Shown piece by piece: positions 1-5,378 of a stretch of DNA of 8,813 nucleotides. Position numbers and translations under genes: made by a program. Every line of letters begins with the position of its first letter. Within the stretch, counting starts at the first letter, position 1. The notes under the pieces were generated by a model. That model had not been told where the DNA came from, did no database searches, and saw only the letters and a program-made list of their open reading frames with translations. The stretch covers positions 1 to 8,813 of the forward strand of contig DVHH01000143.1 in the NCBI GenBank assembly GCA_018712225.1. Direction: 5' to 3'. Origin of the DNA: Scatomorpha intestinigallinarum. GTDB lineage: Bacteria; Bacillota; Clostridia; Oscillospirales; Oscillospiraceae.

Positions 1-390
1 CGTGGCCTGGCGCTGGCTGTCGGTGAAGTAGGCGGGGACGGTGATGACCGCCTCGGTGACCTTCTCGCCCAGATAGGCCTCGGCGTCGGTCTTGAGCTTC
101 TGCAGCACCATGGCGCTGATCTCCTGCGGGGTGTAGCCCTTGTTGTCGATGGTGACCTTGTAGTTGCTGCCCATCTCACGCTTGATGGAGCTTATCGTGC
201 GGTCCGGGTTGGTGACGGCCTGGCGCTTTGCGACCTGGCCGACCATGCGCTCGCCGGTCTTGGAGAAGGCGACGACGGACGGGGTGGTCCTGGCGCCCTC
301 GGCGTTCGCGATGACGACTGCCTCGCCGCCCTCCATGACGGCCACGCAGCTGTTGGTGGTGCCCAAATCTATACCGATGATCTTGCTCAT
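1..390 (-). CDS. dnaK: DnaK (Hsp70) chaperone, N-terminal part only
   Basis: Partial gene: the 130 N-terminal codons are present and the rest lies beyond the left edge. DnaK is the cytoplasmic ATP-dependent Hsp70 that binds exposed hydrophobic segments and works with DnaJ and GrpE. Visible motifs are the first Hsp70 nucleotide-binding signature IDLGTTNS (residues 7-14), the ENAEG-like stretch IANAEGARTTPSVV (27-40), GQVAKRQAVTNP (51-62), and VTEAVITVPAYF with DSQRQAT (111-130), the last residues before the edge. Between SSIKREMG (67-74) and the ISAMVL stretch the chain is short: the insert of about 23 residues found in Gram-negative DnaK is missing, as is known for monoderm Hsp70. The start at 390 is supported by GGAGGAAG at 397-404. 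It is the third gene of the hrcA-grpE-dnaK operon, 46 bases after grpE; dnaJ would be expected next, outside the window. Confidence 0.97.
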   Translation of the reverse strand, partial: MSKIIGIDLGTTNSCVAVMEGGEAVVIANAEGARTTPSVVAFSKTGERMVGQVAKRQAVTNPDRTISSIKREMGSNYKVTIDNKGYTPQEISAMVLQKLKTDAEAYLGEKVTEAVITVPAYFTDSQRQAT

Positions 391-436
391 GATTTTCTTC
401 CTCCAGTTGTATTTGAAAAGATTTTAGTATACCGGT

Positions 437-1003
437 TCAGTTGGCGACCTTGACCATCGCGAAGCGGATGACCTTGTCGCCCATTTTGAAGCCCCTCTGG
501 AGCTCCTGGACTATCTCGCCCTCGCCCTTTGTCTCGTCCTCCTCATGCATTACGGCATTGTGGAGCGCGGGGTCGAACTTCTGGCCGAGGGATTCTATCT
601 CAGTGACGCCCATGCGGGAGAGGATGTCCCGGAGCTGGGCCATTATCATCTCGACGCCCTTGCGGTAGGCCTCGTCGCAGGTGGCCTGCTCCAGGGCCCT
701 CGCCAGGTTGTCGTAGACGGGCAGGAACTTCGTCACCGTGTCGGCGCGCACGTCCTGATATATGCTCTCGCGCTCCTTGGCGCTGCGCTTGCGGTAGTTG
801 TCGTATTCGGCGAGCAGGCGGAGGTATTTGTCCTTTTCGGCCTTGAGCAGGGCCTCCGCGGCGCTCTCGGCGGGTTTTTCAGGCTCCTTTTCCGGCGCCT
901 TTTCGGGCTCCGGCTGCGGGGCCTCGGGGGCCTTTTCGCTCTCCTGCGCCGGCAGCTCCTTCTCTTCCATCGGCTCCGGCGGGTCTTTCTTCTTACTGCT
1001 CAT
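437..1003 (-). CDS. grpE: GrpE, nucleotide exchange factor of DnaK
   Basis: A 188-residue GrpE, normal length for the family. It forms a dimer that opens the DnaK nucleotide-binding domain to release ADP. Residues 1-48 are a disordered, Lys/Glu/Pro-rich tail with repeated EKAPE/EPEKP units. Residues about 50-110 form the long coiled-coil helix (LLAEYDNYRKRSAKE, then FLPVYDNLARALEQ). The C-terminal beta-wing carries the family signature FDPALHNAV (143-151) and ends in GFKMGDKVIRFAMVKVAN. The residue before AMV is Phe where many GrpEs have Pro; aromatic residues here are, as I recall, seen in clostridial homologues. The ATG at 1001-1003 has a GGGAG ribosome binding site just upstream and overlaps the end of hrcA by 11 bases, so the two are probably translationally coupled. 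Confidence 0.97.
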   Translation of the reverse strand: MSSKKKDPPEPMEEKELPAQESEKAPEAPQPEPEKAPEKEPEKPAESAAEALLKAEKDKYLRLLAEYDNYRKRSAKERESIYQDVRADTVTKFLPVYDNLARALEQATCDEAYRKGVEMIMAQLRDILSRMGVTEIESLGQKFDPALHNAVMHEEDETKGEGEIVQELQRGFKMGDKVIRFAMVKVAN

Positions 1004-2075
1004 TTATATCTCCCTTTATTATGAGTTTGTTGTCCATGCCCGGCGGGGGCGCCTCGCCGCCGCCCAGCCGCTCCGAGAGCGCCCGGGCTATGAGGCTCAG
1101 CTTCGCCGCCACGGCGGAGTAGTCCATCCTCGTCGGGCCCACGACGCCGATGAGGCCCTTCGTGTCCCCGCCCATGTCGTAGCTGGCGAGCACGACGCTG
1201 GAGTTGCGCAGCTCCTCGGCCACGTTCTCCGGGCCTATGAGCACCTTCACGTCCCCGCCGCAGTCGATGGCGTCCAGCTCCCGCAGGTGCTGCGCGTCGG
1301 AGAGATAGCTCATGAGCGCGTGCGCCTTCGCAGGGTCCTGGAACTCCGGCTGGGCCAGCAGGCGGTTCGTCCCCGTGACGCAGGTCTTGGCCTCCTGCGA
1401 TTCGGAGAGGATCTCGATGGCGAAGGAGGCGATGACCCCCGTGAGGCCCATCGTGTCGTCCACCGCGCGCTCCGCCGAGCGTATCATGAGCGGCGTTATC
1501 TTCTCCTCCGTGATGCCCGTGAAGTTCGCGTTGAAAACCGAGGACAGACGCTGTATCATGTCCTGGCCCACGGAGACCGGAAGGTGGACGAGCTTGTTCT
1601 TGACTGTATTGTTGCTCATCATCGCGACGATTATGAAAGTGTTCGCGTCAATGTAGATGAGGTCGAAACGCTTTATCGTCGCGCTGGGCGGGGCGGCGAT
1701 CGCCATCGCCGGGTAGTTCGTCAGGCTCGAAGCCAGGGCGCCGACGTTCGTGACCAGGTGGTCCAGCTCCCGGAGCTTCTCGTTGAGGCTGCGGTTTATC
1801 TCCTCCGTCTCCTCCAGCGAGAGCTTCTGCCGCTGCATGAGCTCGTTCACGTACATGCGGTAGCCCTGCGGCGTAGGCACGCGGCCGGCCGAGGTGTGCG
1901 GCTGCTCCAGATAGCCCATCGAGGCCAGCTCCGCAAGCTCGTTGCGGATGGTCGCCGACGAGCAGCCCAGCTGCGCCGTCTGCGCCACGGTCTTGGAGCC
2001 CACAGGCTCCGCCGTGCGGATGTATTCCTCGACCACGGCGGCAAGTATTTTCTTTTTCCGACCGCTCAGATCCAT
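993..2075 (-). CDS. hrcA: HrcA, heat-inducible transcription repressor
   Basis: A 360-residue HrcA, repressor of class I heat-shock genes, which binds CIRCE as a dimer and depends on GroEL for activity in known species. The N-terminal winged helix-turn-helix is diagnostic: EYIRTAEPVGSKTV (17-30), SSATIRNELAELASMGYLEQ (39-58), then HTSAGRVPTPQGYRMYV (60-76). The middle and C-terminal GAF-like dimerisation region includes residues 270-330 (IDCGGDVKVLIGPEN, then GLIGVVGPTRMDYS). The reading frame stays open upstream to 2201, but the start at 2075 is preferred: AAGGAG lies at 2084-2089, 8 bases away, and the protein then begins with MDLSGRKKKILAAVV as in homologues. A longer start would also lie upstream of the predicted promoter and operator. 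First gene of the operon, so it regulates itself. Confidence 0.97.
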   Translation of the reverse strand: MDLSGRKKKILAAVVEEYIRTAEPVGSKTVAQTAQLGCSSATIRNELAELASMGYLEQPHTSAGRVPTPQGYRMYVNELMQRQKLSLEETEEINRSLNEKLRELDHLVTNVGALASSLTNYPAMAIAAPPSATIKRFDLIYIDANTFIIVAMMSNNTVKNKLVHLPVSVGQDMIQRLSSVFNANFTGITEEKITPLMIRSAERAVDDTMGLTGVIASFAIEILSESQEAKTCVTGTNRLLAQPEFQDPAKAHALMSYLSDAQHLRELDAIDCGGDVKVLIGPENVAEELRNSSVVLASYDMGGDTKGLIGVVGPTRMDYSAVAAKLSLIARALSERLGGGEAPPPGMDNKLIIKGDINEQ

Positions 2076-2091
2076 CTCGCAGGCTCCTTGT

Positions 2092-2129
2092 CTGGCACTC
2101 GTGCCGCGCTTGTGCTGGCACTCTCGTGC
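2092..2129 (-). repeat. Imperfect duplication of the downstream CIRCE arm in the hrcA leader
   Basis: On the minus strand GCACGAGAGTGCCAG (2129-2115) is followed by GCACGAGTGCCAG (2104-2092): the same unit with a two-base deletion. The nine bases GAGTGCCAG occur twice, 23 bases apart. The first copy is the second arm of CIRCE and the second ends three bases before the AAGGAG ribosome binding site of hrcA. The spacing to the other CIRCE arm (32 bases) does not suit a standard HrcA dimer, so a second operator is not claimed. In RNA, the first copy can form GCAC-GAGA-GUGC, a short stem with a GNRA-type loop. Confidence 0.7.
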
Positions 2130-2141
2130 TTCGAGTGCTAA
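2115..2141 (-). promoter_or_regulatory. CIRCE operator for HrcA
   Basis: On the minus strand this reads TTAGCACTC, nine bases, GAGTGCCAG. The established CIRCE consensus is TTAGCACTC-N9-GAGTGCTAA, so the promoter-proximal arm matches 9 of 9 and the other arm 7 of 9, with spacing exactly 9. It lies 40 bases upstream of the hrcA start and its first base overlaps the predicted -10 box, the expected place for repression by HrcA. In the mRNA the arms can pair as a stem in the 5' leader. Confidence 0.95.
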
Positions 2142-2168
2142 TATATCACCGGCCCGGGGCGATGTCAA
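2140..2168 (-). promoter_or_regulatory. Sigma-A promoter of the hrcA-grpE-dnaK operon
   Basis: On the minus strand there is a perfect -35 TTGACA (2168-2163), a 17-base spacer, and TATATT as -10 (2145-2140, 5 of 6 matches). The -10 box shares two bases with the first arm of CIRCE, so HrcA bound there would block RNA polymerase. The optimal spacing and the operator make this a strong call, although the start site itself is inferred. Confidence 0.88.
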
Positions 2169-2185
2169 GAGGAGCAAACGAATAA

Positions 2186-2218
2186 TTGACAGATTGTTCA
2201 TAAATGTTTATATATAAT
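2186..2218 (+). promoter_or_regulatory. Promoter of the two lipoprotein genes
   Basis: A perfect -35 TTGACA lies at 2186-2191, followed by the AT-rich run TTTATATATAATAT. The -10 could be TATATA at 2209-2214 (17-base spacer, 4 of 6 matches) or the perfect TATAAT at 2213-2218 (21-base spacer, longer than usual). The site sits about 50-60 bases before the lipoprotein start and is back to back with the heat-shock promoter: the two -35 boxes are 17 bases apart. Confidence 0.7.
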
Positions 2219-2269
2219 ATAAGGCGTGTCGAAAATGCCAAGGTACAGACCGGAAAGCGGAGGACATAT

Positions 2270-3103
2270 ATGAAGAGACTCATACCCATACTTCTGACAT
2301 GCGCCCTTGCGCTGGGCCTGGCGGGCTGCGGGGATTTTGCCCCGGACCCGACCCAGACGCCGGACGCGGCGGCGGATTACAGCTTTGACAGGACGAACTT
2401 CCCAGCGCTCGCGGGGGGCTCGGCCCAGGAGCCTCTGGCGGAGGCCATAGCGGCCATCATGCTGGGCGAGACGCGCGAGGGCGTTGCGGACCTGCTCTCC
2501 TTCGGGAACACGCAGGAGGCCTGGGACAGGCTGGCCTCGGGCGAAGCCGGGCTGGTGCTGGCCACGGAGCCGGACAAGCTGCCCGAGGATGTGGAGACGG
2601 CGGTCGTCTCCCGGGACGCCCTGGTGTTCTACGTCGGTGAGGGCAGCGCTGTGGACGGCATGACCTCGGCGCAGCTCAAAAGCGTCATGTCCGGCGGCAC
2701 GAAGAGCTGGAGCGGCATGGGCGGCTCCGGGGACATCGCCATCCTGGGCAGGCCGGAGGGCTCCGGCTCGCTGGCGGCGCTCAGGCGGCTCATAGGCGGC
2801 GGCTCGGCCGCGGTCTCGGACAGCGGCGCGGCCCTCACCAGCGCGGAGGTCCTCGGCTACGGCTTTTACAACGAGGCCGTGCTCATGGGCTCGGCGGACG
2901 GCTACAAGCTGCTGGAGGTGGACGGCGTGGCCCCGACGGCGGAGAACATCGCCTCGGGCGAGTATCCGCTGTGCGTGGACGTGCTGGCGGGCATCAGCGC
3001 CTCGGCGGCGGACGATTCGCCCGAGCGGGCGCTCTGGCTCTGGCTCCAGGGCGGCGTCGGCCAGGCGTTCATCTCCTCTCAGGGTTATCTGGAGGCTGAA
3101 TAA
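2270..3103 (+). CDS. PstS-like solute-binding lipoprotein
   Basis: A 277-residue lipoprotein with a basic N-terminus, hydrophobic core and lipobox LAGC (17-20), so it should be anchored outside the membrane through Cys20. The body resembles the phosphate-binding protein fold (PBP-like, PstS family): FPALAGGSAQEPLAEAIAA (44-62), EAWDRLASGEAGLVLATEP (83-101), RDALVFYVGEGSAVDGMTSAQLKSVMSG (115-142), and RPEGSGSLAALRRL (161-174) before a C-terminal SGEYPL (229-234) motif. In many relatives the first loop reads D-G-S-T; here it is A-G-G-S-A, without the Asp. Phosphate binding is therefore uncertain, and another ligand or a structural role is possible. The start at 2270 follows GGAGGA (2259-2264 region) at good spacing; an in-frame ATG at 2204 lies inside the promoter and is rejected. 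No ABC permease or ATPase gene is adjacent. Confidence 0.85.
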   Translation: MKRLIPILLTCALALGLAGCGDFAPDPTQTPDAAADYSFDRTNFPALAGGSAQEPLAEAIAAIMLGETREGVADLLSFGNTQEAWDRLASGEAGLVLATEPDKLPEDVETAVVSRDALVFYVGEGSAVDGMTSAQLKSVMSGGTKSWSGMGGSGDIAILGRPEGSGSLAALRRLIGGGSAAVSDSGAALTSAEVLGYGFYNEAVLMGSADGYKLLEVDGVAPTAENIASGEYPLCVDVLAGISASAADDSPERALWLWLQGGVGQAFISSQGYLEAE

Positions 3104-4548
3104 TGAAAAGGATCTTTGCTTTGGCGCTCATTCTGGCGCTCGTCCTCTCCGGCTGCGGCTTTACCGAGCAGCTGGAGACAGTGAAGGAAGAATACATCGA
3201 CCCCGCCATCGAGCGGGCGGACAACGGCGAGCTCTCCGCCGACGCACAGGAGGTCCAGGTCAGCGCCCCCAATGTGAACACAAACAGGGAGCGCCTGACG
3301 GACTACGAGCCCTTCGAGGCGGTCTACACCCGTGCGGACAGCGCTCTCATAGAGGCGTTGGAGGCCTCGGACGGCTACGGCAGGCTGCTGCCCTTCGGCG
3401 GCGGGCTGGTGACGGAGCAGGGCGAGATAGTCCTCGACCCCGTCTGCGGCATGGTGGTCCTTGCAAACTACTCCGCGGGCTACGAGGTGAAGTACCTCGA
3501 CATCTACATGCTGGAAGGTCCGAACGGCAAGTTCGCCGTCTGCGGCGCAGACGGCTCCTGGACGACGGGCTACGACTATGTCTCCGTCATCCCCATGGAG
3601 CTCGGCGTCCTGTGCATAGCGGACGAGAACGCCAACATAGCCGTCTGCTTCGACGAGGACGGCAATGTGGTCTTTGATACGGAGAGCTTCGGAGAGCTGT
3701 ACAACCTCCAGGCGGGCAGCGTGGCCAGCCTCTCCCAGTGCGAGGGCGGGCTCATGAGCATCGTCTACGTGAACGGGCAGAAGGGCTTCATCTCCGCGGA
3801 CGGCACGGTCCTCAACCGCGCCTCGGAGCGCGCGAGCTTCTTTGACGACGCCCTGCCCTTCTCGGGCGGGCTCGCCGCCGTAAAGGTGAACGGCGTCTGG
3901 GGCTACATCGACACGAACGGCGAGTTTGCCATCGACCCGGCCTTCGAGGAGGCGGGCAGCTTTACCGGGAACCTTGCGGCAGTTAAGAGGAACGGCGTCT
4001 GGTGCGTCATAGACAAGAGCGGCTCCGTAAAGCGCGAGTTCCCGGGCGTTGACAGCGTCATGATAGGCAACGGCTACGTCGTGGCGGGGGACTCCTACTA
4101 CACGACGGCGCTGGAGGAGGCCAGCTTCTACGGCTACGCGGGCATCCCCTGCGACGGCGGCTACTGGGTCGAGGGCGAGAACGGCGTGCGCGTATTCCGC
4201 ACGGACGGCTCCCAGGTCTATTTCTCCGGCGGAGAGCGGCTCATGGGCCGCTCCGGGGAGCTCTGGCTCGTCATGCTGGCGGACGGGGCCAAGGTCGTCA
4301 TGGACAACTATAGCCGCGTTGTGGTCTCGGGGGACTGCTCGTTCATCGAGGACCCCGTGACGGGGCAGACCTATATCTACGACGCCGAGAGCGGCCGCCT
4401 TTACGACTCGGGCGGGGCCTACCTTGCCTCCGGCTGCGCGGGCGTCGTTATGGACGGCTACGTCTACTGCGAGGACGGCTCCAGCCTCGGCTGGAAGAGC
4501 TCCGGCGACGAGTGGGTCTTCCGCGTCACGGCCCCGGAGGCGGACTGA
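3103..4548 (+). CDS. WG-repeat lipoprotein
   Basis: A 481-residue protein with signal MKRIFALALILALVLSGC; the lipobox ends in Cys18, so it is probably lipid-anchored on the outer face of the membrane. The mature part holds WG-type beta repeats (the WG repeat family often found in Firmicute surface proteins). The clearest ones are GGLAAVKVNGVWGYIDTNGEFAI around Trp266-Gly267 and NLAAVKRNGVWCVIDKSGSV around Trp300, where Gly is replaced by Cys. Weaker units occur at GGLVTEQGEIVLDPV, GKFAVCGADG, NIAVCFDEDGNVVFD and GQKGFISADG. The repeats probably build a beta-propeller or solenoid with binding or scaffolding functions; no catalytic motif is visible. The ATG overlaps the stop of the previous gene as TAATG, with GGAGG at 3091-3095, so the two proteins are likely made together. 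Confidence 0.85.
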   Translation: MKRIFALALILALVLSGCGFTEQLETVKEEYIDPAIERADNGELSADAQEVQVSAPNVNTNRERLTDYEPFEAVYTRADSALIEALEASDGYGRLLPFGGGLVTEQGEIVLDPVCGMVVLANYSAGYEVKYLDIYMLEGPNGKFAVCGADGSWTTGYDYVSVIPMELGVLCIADENANIAVCFDEDGNVVFDTESFGELYNLQAGSVASLSQCEGGLMSIVYVNGQKGFISADGTVLNRASERASFFDDALPFSGGLAAVKVNGVWGYIDTNGEFAIDPAFEEAGSFTGNLAAVKRNGVWCVIDKSGSVKREFPGVDSVMIGNGYVVAGDSYYTTALEEASFYGYAGIPCDGGYWVEGENGVRVFRTDGSQVYFSGGERLMGRSGELWLVMLADGAKVVMDNYSRVVVSGDCSFIEDPVTGQTYIYDAESGRLYDSGGAYLASGCAGVVMDGYVYCEDGSSLGWKSSGDEWVFRVTAPEAD

Positions 4549-4565
4549 GCCTGCGGAAAGGATAA

Positions 4566-4596
4566 AAAAGGAGCGGACCTCAGCGCCGCTCCTTTT
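4566..4596 (+). terminator. Intrinsic terminator after the lipoprotein pair
   Basis: An 11-base perfect stem, AAAAGGAGCGG paired with CCGCTCCTTTT, encloses a 9-base loop (4577-4585). It begins 17 bases after the WG-repeat gene stop. On the plus strand the T run is four bases and is part of the stem; on the minus strand six T follow, so it could stop transcription from either side. Confidence 0.85.
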
Positions 4597-4599
4597 AAA

Positions 4600-4616
4600 T
4601 TAACAGATTCTTAACC
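4600..4616 (+). promoter_or_regulatory. PhoP-like box: TTAACA-N5-TTAACC
   Basis: Two direct hexamers, TTAACA (4600-4605) and TTAACC (4611-4616), are separated by five bases, giving an 11-base period. Bacillus PhoP is known to bind direct repeats of TT(A/T/C)ACA with about 5-base gaps upstream of Pho genes. The box ends 21 bases upstream of the proposed -10 element and there is no good -35 hexamer, which suits an activator-dependent promoter. That the regulator encoded downstream binds here is inference. Confidence 0.6.
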
Positions 4617-4637
4617 CAAGGCGGCCCGGGGCCAGTG

Positions 4638-4643
4638 TAGAAT
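4638..4643 (+). promoter_or_regulatory. -10 element for the two-component genes
   Basis: TAGAAT matches the sigma-A -10 consensus at 5 of 6 bases. It lies 28 bases before the regulator start. The hexamer 17 bases upstream (4615-4620, CCCAAG) is not a -35 box; the PhoP-like repeat lies just upstream instead, so activation may replace the -35 contact. Confidence 0.55.
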
Positions 4644-4671
4644 ACAGTCGCCTGAAACGGAGGGAAACGCA

Positions 4672-5361
4672 ATGAATAAAAAGGCGCTTGTAATAGAAGA
4701 CGACAAAAATATAGCCGAACTGCTCCGACTCTATCTGGAAAAGGACGGCTTCGAGGTGGCCATAGCCGCGGACGGCGGCAGGGGCCTCCAGCTGGCGACG
4801 GACGAGCACCCGGACGTCATACTCCTCGACATCATGCTGCCCGTCATGGACGGCTGGCAGGTCTGCCGGGAGGTGCGCGCAGTCTCGGACGTGCCCATCA
4901 TCATGCTGACGGCCAAAGGCGAGACCTACGACAAGGTCTCCGGCCTTGAGATGGGCGCGGATGACTACGTGACGAAGCCCTTCGAGGTGAAGGAGCTCAT
5001 CGCGCGCATACACGCCGTCATGCGCCGGCGCGAGGGCGGGGAAGGCCCCGCCGCAAAGAAGCTGGAGTACGATAAGCTCGTCATAAACCTCGACTCCTAC
5101 GAGCTCATAGTGGACGGCAAGAAGGTGGACACACCTCCCAAGGAGATGGAGCTGCTCTACCACCTGGCCGCCTCGCCCAACCGGGTCTACACCCGCAACC
5201 AGCTGCTGGACGAGGTCTGGGGCTTCGATTATTTCGGGGACTCCCGCACCGTGGACGTGCATATAAAAAGGCTGAGGGAGAAGCTTGAGGGCGTCTCGGA
5301 CAAGTGGTCGCTCAAGACGGTCTGGGGCGTGGGCTACAAGTTCGAGGTGAGCGGGAGCTGA
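4672..5361 (+). CDS. OmpR/PhoB-family response regulator
   Basis: A 229-residue two-domain regulator of standard length. Receiver domain (about 4-120): acidic pair Asp10/Asp11, phosphoacceptor Asp53 in LLDIMLPVMDG, switch Thr80 in IIMLTA, and Lys102 in DDYVTKPF. Winged-helix DNA-binding domain (about 130-226): TPPKEMELLYHLA, TRNQLLDEVWGFDYFGDSRTVDVHIKRLREKL, ending in the WGVGYKFE hairpin. It most resembles the PhoP/PhoB/WalR branch, but the exact orthologue cannot be decided by reading. GGAGGG at 4659-4664 gives the start. The kinase gene begins 17 bases downstream, so the pair form one transcription unit, apparently under a PhoP-like box that hints at autoregulation. Confidence 0.95.
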   Translation: MNKKALVIEDDKNIAELLRLYLEKDGFEVAIAADGGRGLQLATDEHPDVILLDIMLPVMDGWQVCREVRAVSDVPIIMLTAKGETYDKVSGLEMGADDYVTKPFEVKELIARIHAVMRRREGGEGPAAKKLEYDKLVINLDSYELIVDGKKVDTPPKEMELLYHLAASPNRVYTRNQLLDEVWGFDYFGDSRTVDVHIKRLREKLEGVSDKWSLKTVWGVGYKFEVSGS

Positions 5362-5378
5362 GGCCCCCGCGACGGCCT

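Noticed and set aside
426..454. Possible internal promoter for dnaK (TATACT on the minus strand at 431-426)
   Set aside because: The -35 position 17 bases upstream reads GTCAAG and lies inside grpE; nothing else supports a separate dnaK promoter.
798..2141. Long plus-strand open frame (447 codons) opposite hrcA and grpE
   Set aside because: It is antisense to two unmistakable genes, rich in Arg, Val, His and Leu as expected for a GC-rich shadow frame, and it has no recognisable domain or ribosome binding site.
2204..2269. Longer start for the PstS-like lipoprotein at 2204
   Set aside because: It would place 22 basic residues before the signal peptide and begin inside the promoter; the start at 2270 has a good ribosome binding site and a normal lipoprotein signal.
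4600..5262. Minus-strand open frame opposite the response regulator
   Set aside because: It is the antisense of a conserved receiver/winged-helix gene; its composition (Val, His, Leu, Arg) is that of a shadow frame, and it would run into the PhoP-like box.
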